Shown piece by piece: positions 7,977 through 16,138 of a stretch of 64,000 bases of DNA; within the stretch, counting starts at the first letter, position 1, and each line of letters opens with the position of its first letter. The translations under genes were made by a program, and so were the position numbers. The stretch is taken from contig NZ_JBGYBX010000039.1 in NCBI RefSeq assembly GCF_041817755.1, positions 49,627-113,626 on the forward strand, written 5' to 3'. The notes beneath the pieces were generated by a model that saw nothing but the letters and a program-made list of their open reading frames with translations, made no database searches and was not told the origin of the DNA. The DNA is from Glaesserella sp041817755 (lineage in GTDB: Bacteria > Pseudomonadota > Gammaproteobacteria > Enterobacterales > Pasteurellaceae).

Positions 7977-9548
7977 TTAGATCACAGTTTTGAGTTTATT
8001 CCAGTCAAATGAGACTGCCGGAATTTTCGTATCATAACGATAAATATCCGGTAAAGAATACACTCGACCGTCTTCAACCCATGCCGTCACATAATACAAA
8101 TATACCGGGTTATCCGAATGAATTCGCGCTGACGTTGTTTTTTTACTACCTAATACGTTCGCCTTTTTCTGTTCTGACCACCCCGCTTCTTTTAATAATA
8201 ATGTTGCCAACTCATCCGCTTTTGCAACTCGGACACATCCGGAACTCAATGCTCGATCATTTTTATTAAACAGCTCTCGGTTAGGCGTATCATGTAAATA
8301 AATAGCATCCGAACTCGGCATATTAAACTTATAACGCCCTAACGCACTGTCATCTCCTGCTTTTTGGCGTATATGGTAAGGGAAATTTTTAGTCGGATTA
8401 TCATAAGCCGCCCAATTGATGTTATACGGATTCACTTTATTTCCATTACCGTCAATAATTTCATAACCGCGACGTTCTACATAACTAGGATCTTTACGCA
8501 TTTTAGGTACGAGATCTTTATTCTTAATGCTTGCCGGTACATTCCAAGGCGGATTAACCACCACATTACTGAGCTTACTGTACATCACCGGGGTGCGGCG
8601 ATCATCCCGCCCGACAATCACTTTTGACTGTAATGTCAATTTGCCGTCACGAAAATAATAAAGTTGGTAACTCGGTATATTCACAAAAATACCGTTATTA
8701 AAACTTGGAATTAAACGTAAACGTTGTGCATTTAACGCTAATTTTGTAAATGACGTATTTCCGCCGGATTGAGCTTGTTGCGCAGCCTCTTTCGATTTTT
8801 TCCGTTTGGTTGATTTCTTCTCCGTATTCGTCACACTGCCATGCGGAGACATCAAAAATAATTGCTGAACCGTCTCCTGATAAACATGATTACGCGGTAC
8901 TAAATTTGACACAAATTGGGCGGACGAACCGCTTTTAACCGTACCGTTCCACGCGTGGATAAGTTCTTCTGCAGGCGCTTTCGGCTGATAACTGCCTAAG
9001 TTATACAACCATTGATTTGCATTTTTTTCGACGTTTTTGCTGTAATAAAGGTAATCAAGAAAACTATCCGTTAATAAAATATCACGTGCAAAACCGGATT
9101 CGGTATTCAAAATTTGTTGTAATGCGCCGGCTGATTTTGTCGACACACCGCTGGCTGCAAAAACGGCGTACTCCTTCAAGAATATTTTCTCCGCCGTTTT
9201 ATCCCGCCATAACGGGGAAAAATCGTGATCTAAATACACTTTTGCGGTAGTCGCACTTAAAAGCAATCGGTTATTTCCGATTTCTTGTTGAAGACGGGCT
9301 TGTGCTGCAGCTAATTTTTCTGCGGCAATACGTTTTTCCTCTTGTAACTGAATTGCGTATTCTGCTTGCTTTGCAAGCTCTTTCGCTCTCGCTTGTTGCG
9401 CTTCAAAGCTGAATTGAGGTAATACGGAATCGGTCGTGGCGGATGTTTTCGCCGCAACCGAATCAGATAAAACCTCTATAGCCGGTGCAGTTTCCGCGAT
9501 GGCGACACTCGATAGCATAATAAAAGGAAAAAACTTCAGTGCTTTCAT
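7977..9548 (-). CDS. ldtD: L,D-transpeptidase of the YcbB/LdtD type
   Basis: LdtD forms 3-3 mDap cross-links in peptidoglycan, giving beta-lactam-tolerant wall linkages. A signal peptide (MKALKFFPFIMLSSVAIA) is followed by a coiled-coil-like Gln/Ala/Glu-rich stretch (residues 45-90), a scaffold domain and a C-terminal YkuD domain. His419 in HDTP and Cys438 in SSGCVRV are the expected catalytic residues. At 523 residues it is shorter than E. coli YcbB (615). The order ldtD-mepK-ycbL matches E. coli, pairing a cross-linking enzyme with the hydrolase of the same bond. Confidence 0.9.
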   Translation of the reverse strand: MKALKFFPFIMLSSVAIAETAPAIEVLSDSVAAKTSATTDSVLPQFSFEAQQARAKELAKQAEYAIQLQEEKRIAAEKLAAAQARLQQEIGNNRLLLSATTAKVYLDHDFSPLWRDKTAEKIFLKEYAVFAASGVSTKSAGALQQILNTESGFARDILLTDSFLDYLYYSKNVEKNANQWLYNLGSYQPKAPAEELIHAWNGTVKSGSSAQFVSNLVPRNHVYQETVQQLFLMSPHGSVTNTEKKSTKRKKSKEAAQQAQSGGNTSFTKLALNAQRLRLIPSFNNGIFVNIPSYQLYYFRDGKLTLQSKVIVGRDDRRTPVMYSKLSNVVVNPPWNVPASIKNKDLVPKMRKDPSYVERRGYEIIDGNGNKVNPYNINWAAYDNPTKNFPYHIRQKAGDDSALGRYKFNMPSSDAIYLHDTPNRELFNKNDRALSSGCVRVAKADELATLLLKEAGWSEQKKANVLGSKKTTSARIHSDNPVYLYYVTAWVEDGRVYSLPDIYRYDTKIPAVSFDWNKLKTVI

Positions 9549-9574
9549 GTAATAAGAATCCGATCTGTAAAAAA

Positions 9575-9610
9575 TTCAATAAAACAGACCGCTTGTCACG
9601 ACTGCGGTCT
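9575..9610 (-). terminator. Terminator of prc built on an uptake sequence
   Basis: AGACCGC (9586-9592) and GCGGTCT (9604-9610) form a stem that includes a GACCGCTTGT uptake core. On the minus strand it is followed by GTTTTATTGAATTTTTT. It separates prc from the L,D-transpeptidase gene. Confidence 0.65.
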
Positions 9611-9640
9611 GCTAAAATCGATACATTATAAACGATTTTG

Positions 9641-11647
9641 TTATTTTTTATCAATTTGTAACCAATCGACCATCATATGCTCCGCTTCTTTTAAGAAAAA
9701 ATCGGGCGCTTCATAATCTTTCGGTAATTGTTCAATATTTTTCAACGTTTTTTTACCTTCACGTTTGAAACGGGCATTAATGTCCTTCAAGCGTTTGGCT
9801 TCATCCGCATTGTTTTCTTGCATGCGTTCCTCTAAATTCAATGAAGTAAACTTACGTTCATCACGTTCTTTACTGATTGCGATGTCTTCATTTAAAGTAA
9901 TAAACTCCGGTTCTTTAGCAATACGTTCTTCATGCTTCTTAGTCAGTTCCGTAACAACATTGCGTGCATTACCCGCTTCAGCGTATGTCGCTGCCGGAAT
10001 CTTATCCCATAGTAGCGCATTATCTTCAAAACTTTCACCGGTTTTTTCTGCATTTATGATTTCAGGGAACCGAATATCCGCTTCAACACCTTTCAGTTGT
10101 GTACTACCGCCATTAATGCGATAAAATTTTTGAATCGTATATTGAATAAAGCCGAGAGGCTCTTGATCCAAATCATAAACGAAATTTAAAGAGCGGCTTT
10201 GCTGCACGGTTCCTTTACCAAACGACTGCTGTCCTACCACTATCGCCCGATTATAATCCTGCATTGCAGCGGCAAAAATTTCTGAAGCCGATGCACTATG
10301 ACGGTTAATCATCACCATAACGCGACCTTTATATGCCACATTCGGTTCCGGATCTTCGTGCACTTTAATCCGATTAAAAGCGTCGCGAACTTGTACAACC
10401 GGTCCTTCTTTAATGAAAAGTCCTGTTAATTCCACAACTTCCGTTAATGAACCGCCGCCATTTTCACGCAAATCGATAATCAAACCGTCCGCTTTTTTGG
10501 CTTTCATTTCGTCAAGCAATTTACGCACGTCTTTAGTTAATCCGATATAAAAACCCGGAATTTTGATAACCGCAATATTCTTACCGTCGATTTTATTCAC
10601 CGTTAATTTCGCCGCACTGTCTTCCAAACGAATTTGATCCCTGACAAGCGTGACGATCTTATTTTTCCCGCCTTTCGCCGGTTCAATTTCAAGGTAAACT
10701 TTCGATCCTTTTTTCCCTTTGATTTTGTCGACGACATCATCCAAACGCCAGCCGACAACATCTTCAATTTTATCCGCCGATTGTCCCACACCAACGATTT
10801 TATCGTTTACCGATAATTTTTTGCTACGGGCGGCTGGTGCTCCCGGTACAAGGGATTTAATTTTTGTGACGTCATCTTCCATCTCCAATGTCGCACCGAT
10901 CCCCTCCAAAGAAAGATTCATGCTCTCTTGAAAACGTTTTGCAGCACGCGGTGAAAGGTAGCTGGTATGCGGATCGATTTCTCTGGCAAACGCATTTAAA
11001 TATGTTTGTAAAATATCATCCGCTTTATTTTGAGTTAAACGGCGGATAGACAAATTATAACGTTTTACTAACGTCTTCTTAATTTCGGGCCATTTTTTAT
11101 CTTTTAAATACAGATTAATAATGTCGTATTTAACACGTTGTTTCCACAATTCATCAGCTTCTGCCGTGGTTTGAGGAAACGGGGCTTTTTCACGGTCATT
11201 TTCAATTTGATCTTTTTCTTTCAGATCAGGTTCTTTGTCCAATAACGAAAGGGCATATTTATAACGCTCGTAGCGACGCTTTGTCATCAAATCATACATT
11301 GCAAAAGCGATATCTAATTTTCCCTCATACAATTCATCATCTAATTTTGTCGCATATTTGGCCCGCATCTCATCAATGTCAGACTGCAAAAACGTATTAT
11401 GCGCACCATCCAGCCAATTCACATAACGATCGAAGATTCTTTCTGAGAATTCATCATTCAATTGAAATTTATGATAATGAGACTGTGTTAAACGTGCGGT
11501 CACACGCTTAGTCGATAAACTATGTTGTTCATTCGGTTGGGGAAGCACAAGTGCCTCCGCTTTAATGTCAGGTTCAACAGCAAAAGAAGTCAATGAAAAT
11601 ATCCCTGCTATTAAACCGGTGAGATAACTTAATTTATTACGCTTCAT
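9641..11647 (-). CDS. prc: Tail-specific periplasmic protease Prc (Tsp)
   Basis: Prc degrades periplasmic proteins with nonpolar C-termini, including tagged products, and controls murein hydrolases in E. coli. A signal peptide (cut near TSFA) precedes an N-terminal helical region, a PDZ domain near residues 240-320 (LEGIGATLEM...LVPGAPAARS) and the peptidase core. The catalytic Ser lies in HSASASEIF around residue 450 and the Lys in QSFGKGTVQQ around 475. The length of 668 fits the family. It lies 47 bp downstream of proQ on the same strand, the conserved proQ-prc pair. Confidence 0.95.
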   Translation of the reverse strand: MKRNKLSYLTGLIAGIFSLTSFAVEPDIKAEALVLPQPNEQHSLSTKRVTARLTQSHYHKFQLNDEFSERIFDRYVNWLDGAHNTFLQSDIDEMRAKYATKLDDELYEGKLDIAFAMYDLMTKRRYERYKYALSLLDKEPDLKEKDQIENDREKAPFPQTTAEADELWKQRVKYDIINLYLKDKKWPEIKKTLVKRYNLSIRRLTQNKADDILQTYLNAFAREIDPHTSYLSPRAAKRFQESMNLSLEGIGATLEMEDDVTKIKSLVPGAPAARSKKLSVNDKIVGVGQSADKIEDVVGWRLDDVVDKIKGKKGSKVYLEIEPAKGGKNKIVTLVRDQIRLEDSAAKLTVNKIDGKNIAVIKIPGFYIGLTKDVRKLLDEMKAKKADGLIIDLRENGGGSLTEVVELTGLFIKEGPVVQVRDAFNRIKVHEDPEPNVAYKGRVMVMINRHSASASEIFAAAMQDYNRAIVVGQQSFGKGTVQQSRSLNFVYDLDQEPLGFIQYTIQKFYRINGGSTQLKGVEADIRFPEIINAEKTGESFEDNALLWDKIPAATYAEAGNARNVVTELTKKHEERIAKEPEFITLNEDIAISKERDERKFTSLNLEERMQENNADEAKRLKDINARFKREGKKTLKNIEQLPKDYEAPDFFLKEAEHMMVDWLQIDKK

Positions 11648-11694
11648 ACAATTCCTAGATTAATTAATCCTAAAAATAAATCGGCTATTGGTGA

Positions 11695-12234
11695 TTATTT
11701 TTTACCTTTCCCGAATTTATTTTCTAATGCCGTTAAGCTTTCTAACGAAGCTTTAGGCGCATTTTGCCGAACCTTAACTTCGGCACGTTTTTTAGCGTTC
11801 TGCTCACGAGCCTGCTGTTTAAAAAAGGCTTTCCGCTGCTCTTTACGTTTTTCTTTTAATTCTTGCGCTTTACGTTCGGAGTACGCCGCTTTAGCCTCAG
11901 CTAACGAATGTGCAGCATGTTCCGCCTGCATCGCATCGACAACTCCCGCCTCTTCACCGTTTAGCCCGACACGTACCGCCCCTTCTTTACAAGCATGCAA
12001 ATAACGCCAACTCATCGTGTAAACCCGTAGCGCCTGACGCAATGCGGTTTTACTGACTTTATCGTCCCCGGTCAATGCGTCGGCCAAATCTTGAAAAAGC
12101 CCGACTTTAAGCGGCTTTGCTTCACCTTCCGCAATAAAGCAAAGCGGAAACTTTTCAACTAAATAATGAATAACTTCTTTCGTGGTTAATGCTGTTTTTT
12201 GATGTTGCTGTACTTCTTGTTGTTGCTCAGACAT
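11695..12234 (-). CDS. proQ: RNA chaperone ProQ
   Basis: ProQ is a FinO-domain RNA-binding protein that matches small RNAs with mRNA 3' ends. The FinO domain occupies roughly residues 12-120 (VIHYLVEKFPLCF, KPLKVGLFQDL, TALRQALRVYTMSWRYL). A highly basic linker (about 120-160, many KR and AK repeats) follows. At 179 residues it lacks the C-terminal Tudor-like domain of the 232-residue E. coli protein and ends in KFGKGKK. The next gene downstream is prc. Upstream is the divergent cold-shock gene. Confidence 0.93.
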   Translation of the reverse strand: MSEQQQEVQQHQKTALTTKEVIHYLVEKFPLCFIAEGEAKPLKVGLFQDLADALTGDDKVSKTALRQALRVYTMSWRYLHACKEGAVRVGLNGEEAGVVDAMQAEHAAHSLAEAKAAYSERKAQELKEKRKEQRKAFFKQQAREQNAKKRAEVKVRQNAPKASLESLTALENKFGKGKK

Positions 12235-12378
12235 AGTATTTTCCAGTGATTAATTTCAGGTTAGAAAAATAGTGCTTACTATATTTTATTTACCGAACCG
12301 CGTCTATAGATACGGGAATGAAGTTTCATTTAGACCCCAATAAAATTTCAACTTATGTAAAAAATCATTAAATTTGAT

Positions 12379-12436
12379 TTGCCTTTGTGATCAAGAAATG
12401 CTCTAATCCTATCCGGCGATGATATTTTCATCGCCG
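12379..12436 (+). promoter_or_regulatory. Cold-shock gene promoter and 5' stem-loop
   Basis: TTGCCT at 12379-12384 and TCTAAT at 12402-12407, spaced 17 bp, resemble a sigma-70 promoter whose start would fall near 12413. The transcript would therefore begin at the base of a perfect hairpin: CGGCGATGA (12414-12422) and TCATCGCCG (12428-12436) with a 5-nt loop, followed by TCTTGTTTT. The hairpin ends 31 bases before the ATG. It may stabilise the mRNA, act as a temperature-sensitive element, or attenuate; the sequence alone cannot decide. Confidence 0.6.
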
Positions 12437-12467
12437 TCTTGTTTTACATTTTATTTAAGGACAACGT

Positions 12468-12680
12468 ATGTCAAAATTAACAGGCACTGTTAAATGGTTT
12501 AACTCCGTCAAAGGCTTTGGTTTCATTGCACCGGAACAAGGTGGTGATGATGTGTTCGTGCACTTTTCCGCCATTATCAGCGAAAGTACTTATCGTAATT
12601 TAAAAGACGGCGATAAAGTAGAATTCGAAATCCAAGCTTCTGATCGTGGTCCTTCTGCGGTAAACGTGAAAGTAATTTAA
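12468..12680 (+). CDS. Cold-shock domain protein (CspA family)
   Basis: The 70-residue protein is a single cold-shock domain that binds single-stranded RNA and DNA. RNP1 is KGFGFI (residues 15-20) and RNP2 is VFVHF (29-33). A typical TVKWFN opening and an SAVNVKVI ending match CspA/CspE paralogs. AAGGAC precedes the ATG. Which Csp it corresponds to, and whether it is cold-induced, cannot be read from the protein. It is transcribed alone, ending at a clear terminator, convergent with trxB. Confidence 0.93.
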   Translation: MSKLTGTVKWFNSVKGFGFIAPEQGGDDVFVHFSAIISESTYRNLKDGDKVEFEIQASDRGPSAVNVKVI

Positions 12681-12695
12681 CCTTAAAATAAATAT

Positions 12696-12735
12696 AAAGC
12701 CATCAGTCATAAAACTCATGGCTTTTCTGTTTTTT
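12696..12735 (+). terminator. Terminator of the cold-shock gene
   Basis: AAAGCCAT (12696-12703) and ATGGCTTT (12718-12725) form a stem followed by TCTGTTTTTTT. It sits between the cold-shock gene and the convergent trxB. Confidence 0.85.
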
Positions 12736-12741
12736 TGGGAA

Positions 12742-13698
12742 TTAAGACTGTTTTTCTAAAAATTTCTCTGCATCCAACGCCGCCATACAGCCTGTTCCCG
12801 CCGAAGTAATTGCTTGACGATAATGATGATCCATCACGTCTCCTGCGGCAAATACTCCTTCCACGCTTGTTGCCGTTGTATTACCGTCCAACCCTGATTT
12901 CACCACGATATATCCGCTATTCAATTCAAGTTGACCGTTAAATATTTCCGTATTCGGCGAATGTCCGATGGCGACAAATACACCGTCCAGCGTAATCTGT
13001 TCGTGTTGACCCGTTTGAGTACATTGAATTCGAACGCCCGTGACCCCCATCTCATCGCCAAGAACTTCATCTAATACCTTGTGAGTATGTAGAATAATTT
13101 TACCCTCATCCACTTTTTTCATCAGTCTGTCGATCAAAATTTTCTCACTGCGAAACGTATCGCGACGGTGAATCAAATGTACTTGCGACGCCACATTCGA
13201 AAGATACAACGCTTCTTCAACGGCAGTATTTCCGCCACCGATAACGGCAACCGGTTTATTACGGTAAAAGAAACCATCACAGGTTGCACAAGCCGATACG
13301 CCCCGTCCTTTATAATTTTCTTCGGAAGGTAAACCCAAATATTTGGCGGATGCGCCGGTTGCAATGATTAACGCATCGCAGGTAAAAGTATTAAAATCCC
13401 CTTTTAAGATAAAAGGACGCTGTGATAAATCGACGCTGTGAATATGATCAAAAACAATTTCCGTCTCGAATTTCTCTGCGTGCTTTTGCAATTTATTCAT
13501 TAAATCGCTTCCGGTAATCTCCCCGAATTCACCCGGCCAATTTTCAATCTCATTCGTTGTCGTTAATTGCCCGCCTTGTTGCATGCCGGTTACGAGAACG
13601 GGATGGAGATTCGCCCGTGCCGCATACACCGCAGCCGTGTAACCGGCAGGACCGGAACCTAAAATTAATAATTTTGCATGTTTTGTTTTCATCATCAT
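12742..13698 (-). CDS. trxB: Thioredoxin reductase TrxB
   Basis: TrxB is the cytoplasmic flavoprotein that reduces thioredoxin with NADPH. The FAD motif GSGPAGY is at residues 14-20, the redox-active pair is CATC (Cys137 and Cys140), the NADPH motif is GGGNTAVEEA, and the C-terminal FAD motif is GVFAAGDVMD. Three ATG codons open the frame; the AGGA ribosome-binding site is best spaced for the third, so the protein may be two residues shorter. The next gene upstream on the same strand is a thioredoxin-fold co-chaperone. Confidence 0.97.
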   Translation of the reverse strand: MMMKTKHAKLLILGSGPAGYTAAVYAARANLHPVLVTGMQQGGQLTTTNEIENWPGEFGEITGSDLMNKLQKHAEKFETEIVFDHIHSVDLSQRPFILKGDFNTFTCDALIIATGASAKYLGLPSEENYKGRGVSACATCDGFFYRNKPVAVIGGGNTAVEEALYLSNVASQVHLIHRRDTFRSEKILIDRLMKKVDEGKIILHTHKVLDEVLGDEMGVTGVRIQCTQTGQHEQITLDGVFVAIGHSPNTEIFNGQLELNSGYIVVKSGLDGNTTATSVEGVFAAGDVMDHHYRQAITSAGTGCMAALDAEKFLEKQS

Positions 13699-13759
13699 TG
13701 TCCTAACTATGTTTCATCATTTGCAATATTTTGCCCCAAACCGACCGCTTGTCATACGC

Positions 13760-14608
13760 TTAATAGAGCAAAGAATAGAGTTGGCGACGGAATTTCGGCA
13801 CCAGCGGATCAGCATTGCCCATCGCAGACAAAACGGCTAAAAATTGGGTTTTAATTTCCCCGTTACCCGCCGTTAAATCCTTTTTCAGCCATTCGAATAA
13901 AAGCGATAACGCCTCTTCATTCCGCTTCACTTGATGAAGCTGATTCGCTAATTGTACCGCAATCTCCGGGGTTGGTGCTTTGGCATAATCGGCTTGTAGT
14001 TGCTGAATTTCCGGTGAATCCGCCGCCTGTTCAAGCAAATGGATCTGATCCTGTAGCCCTTGCCAACGGCTGTCTCGATCTTGAATCGGTATTTGCGCTA
14101 AAATGTCTCTTGCCTGCGCCACTTCTTTCATCGCAATGTAGGTTTCGGCATAAAGCAAAGCAAAGTCACTGTTCTTCTTCTCCGTTAATTCCCATGCCGA
14201 TTTCAATAAAGGTAACGCCAGATCATATTGTTCCGCCTCCAAATATTCGAGAGCTTGATGAAATTGCAATTCCTCTTCTTTCGGCAGAATATTCCCTAGG
14301 CGGATGCGTAATTCTTGTTCGCTCAGCACACCGCGGATCGCATCTACGGGTTGACCGTTTGCAAAAAAGTAGCTCGAAGGCACCGCTTGTACCCGAAATT
14401 GTGCGGCAATCATCGGCTGTTCGTCACAATTGACGATCGCCAATAAAAACTGTTTCGGGTACTCATCAGCCAAACGACGAAATAACGCTTCCATCTCCAA
14501 TGAAGCGGGTTCTCTCGGTGAAATAAAATGAAAAACCACAGACACTTCCGCTGTGGCATTGATCACTTCACTAAAATTCGTTTCATTAACGTTAACGATA
14601 TATTCCAT
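13760..14608 (-). CDS. cnoX: CnoX (YbbN)-like thioredoxin-fold/TPR co-chaperone
   Basis: An N-terminal thioredoxin fold (residues 1-110) is followed by tetratricopeptide-like helices (about 115-282), the architecture of CnoX/YbbN, which guards substrates for GroEL and DnaK under oxidative chlorine stress. The position of the usual active-site motif reads SPREPAS, so there is no CXXC or SXXC pair and the first E. coli Cys is missing. Cys62 (VNCDEQP), equivalent to the second E. coli Cys, is retained. The protein should therefore lack disulfide-exchange activity. It lies 62 bp upstream of trxB on the same strand, separated by an uptake sequence. Confidence 0.85.
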   Translation of the reverse strand: MEYIVNVNETNFSEVINATAEVSVVFHFISPREPASLEMEALFRRLADEYPKQFLLAIVNCDEQPMIAAQFRVQAVPSSYFFANGQPVDAIRGVLSEQELRIRLGNILPKEEELQFHQALEYLEAEQYDLALPLLKSAWELTEKKNSDFALLYAETYIAMKEVAQARDILAQIPIQDRDSRWQGLQDQIHLLEQAADSPEIQQLQADYAKAPTPEIAVQLANQLHQVKRNEEALSLLFEWLKKDLTAGNGEIKTQFLAVLSAMGNADPLVPKFRRQLYSLLY

Positions 14609-14660
14609 ATTATCCCTAAAAACGGCAAAATCTGATGTTTTGCCGTTTACTTTTTATCTT

Positions 14661-14909
14661 TTAATTTGAACGGTAACGCTTGAATTCTTTGATCGTACCA
14701 CCATGCCCTAAACAAGCCGAACCGTCCGTTACGGTAGAATAAGTGCGATCAAAACACACTGCCGTAGCATTCGGCGGCAAACTGTCCGATGACCTTAACT
14801 CAACGGTGTTGTCTAACGGAGCATTGATCGCTTCAACTTTTTTCCCTCCGCTACAAGCCGCCAATGCGGCTAACATGGCCGGAATCGCAATAAAATCATA
14901 TCTTTTCAT
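14661..14909 (-). CDS. Small lipoprotein, possibly DUF3761-like
   Basis: An 82-residue predicted lipoprotein. The signal peptide ends at LAAC with Cys19, followed by SGG. The mature part is short, with a C-terminal motif of two Cys flanking a glycine-rich turn (CFDRTYS...ACLGHGG) that loosely resembles the DUF3761 pattern C-DG-YS-C-HGG. The two Cys could form a disulfide in the periplasm. A good ribosome-binding site (GGAG) precedes the ATG. Function is not known. It may be cotranscribed with the CnoX-like gene 52 bp downstream. Confidence 0.7.
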   Translation of the reverse strand: MKRYDFIAIPAMLAALAACSGGKKVEAINAPLDNTVELRSSDSLPPNATAVCFDRTYSTVTDGSACLGHGGTIKEFKRYRSN

Positions 14910-14934
14910 AACCTACTCCGATGGTTTTAAAACA

Positions 14935-14969
14935 CATAAAAAAAGCTGAAAACACACTACGTTTTCAGC
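14935..14969 (-). terminator. Terminator of mdh
   Basis: GCTGAAAAC (14945-14953) and GTTTTCAGC (14961-14969) form a 9-bp stem with a 7-nt loop, followed on the minus strand by TTTTTTATG. It lies just downstream of the mdh stop. Confidence 0.85.
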
Positions 14970-15004
14970 CCACATAATACGAGTTTCTCTTTGAAATTCA
15001 AGCA

Positions 15005-15949
15005 CTATCCGTTAATGAATTTCTCACCCAATTCGATATCCGCTTTTAAGGTCGGAATCATGGCTTGAATTGCGGCTTCTTCGTAAGCACTGAGTGTGCC
15101 GATAGGAAGTAACTCTTCTACACCGTTTAAGCCTAAACGCACCGGTTGCGCGAAGAAACGGGCGTATTCGCCGTGACCTTCCACATAAGCGTATTCAACC
15201 ACTTTTTCACCGGTTAATCCTTTCAATACGGCATTGGCAAAGCGTGCCGCCGCTTGTGCCATCGATAACGTTGCCGATCCGCCGCCCGCTTTCGCTTCAA
15301 CCACTTCGGTACCGGCATTTTGAATTCGTTTCGTTAACGCCTCGACTTCATCAGCACTGAAATCAATCTTATCTTCTTCATGCGCTTGAGACAGTAACGG
15401 AAGGATCGTCACGCCTGAGTGACCGCCGATTACCGGCACTTTAACACGGCTGACATCTTTACCTTTTAGCTCCGCAACAAAAGTTTCGGAACGTAACACA
15501 TCCAATGAGGTCACACCGAATAATTTACGTTTGTCATACACGCCTGCTTTTTTCAAGACTTCTGCGGCAATGGCTACCGTTGTATTCACCGGATTGGTGA
15601 TGATACCGACGCACGCATTCGGACAGACCACCGCCACTTTTTCGATCAAGTTACGCACGATCCCTGCATTGATATTAAATAAATCCGAACGATCCATTCC
15701 CGGTTTACGGGCGACACCTGCCGAAATCAACACTAAACTTGCGCCTTCCAATGCCGGTGTCGGATCTTCGCCGCTATAACCGACCGCTTTAACCGGTGTC
15801 GGGATGTGACTGACATCCACCGCAACACCCGGAGTAACCGGTGCAATATCGTATAACGCAAGGTTAGTACCTGCTGGAAGTTGCAATTTTAATAATAATG
15901 CCAATGCTTGACCAATACCACCTGCTGCGCCTAATACTGCTACTTTCAT
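15005..15949 (-). CDS. mdh: NAD-dependent malate dehydrogenase
   Basis: Mdh interconverts malate and oxaloacetate in central metabolism. The 314-residue protein has the dinucleotide-binding GAAGGIG at residues 7-13, the Arg-rich substrate loop (AGVARKPGMDRSDL), NPVNTT, and the catalytic His in VPVIGGHSGVTILPL. AAGGAG lies eight bases upstream of the ATG. It is divergent from argR as in E. coli and shares with it an intergenic region that carries ArgR-box-like sequences. It ends at its own terminator. Confidence 0.98.
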   Translation of the reverse strand: MKVAVLGAAGGIGQALALLLKLQLPAGTNLALYDIAPVTPGVAVDVSHIPTPVKAVGYSGEDPTPALEGASLVLISAGVARKPGMDRSDLFNINAGIVRNLIEKVAVVCPNACVGIITNPVNTTVAIAAEVLKKAGVYDKRKLFGVTSLDVLRSETFVAELKGKDVSRVKVPVIGGHSGVTILPLLSQAHEEDKIDFSADEVEALTKRIQNAGTEVVEAKAGGGSATLSMAQAAARFANAVLKGLTGEKVVEYAYVEGHGEYARFFAQPVRLGLNGVEELLPIGTLSAYEEAAIQAMIPTLKADIELGEKFING

Positions 15950-16077
15950 AAAATTCTCCTTGGATTGAAGTTAAAACTGGATGTCGGACAGTGTATGTAA
16001 AATGAAATGAAGATTCAAACGGCAAAATGTAATTTTGAGACGTATAGCAAATTTTCAACAAAAAAAGTTGCTTTATT

Positions 16078-16125
16078 TGCATAAATACGCAAAAATTTTG
16101 CATAATTTAAAATCCAAATGCATAA
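16078..16125 (+). promoter_or_regulatory. Candidate ArgR operators before argR
   Basis: Three direct copies of TGCATAA start at 16078, 16099 and 16119, spaced 21 and 20 bp, two helical turns each. The first continues as TGCATAAATACGCA, close to the ARG-box pattern TGAAT-N4-ATTCA. Paired ARG boxes 21 bp apart are typical of ArgR hexamer sites. The site would autoregulate argR and could also touch the divergent mdh promoter. Confidence 0.6.
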
Positions 16126-16138
16126 ACAGGAGCGGCAT

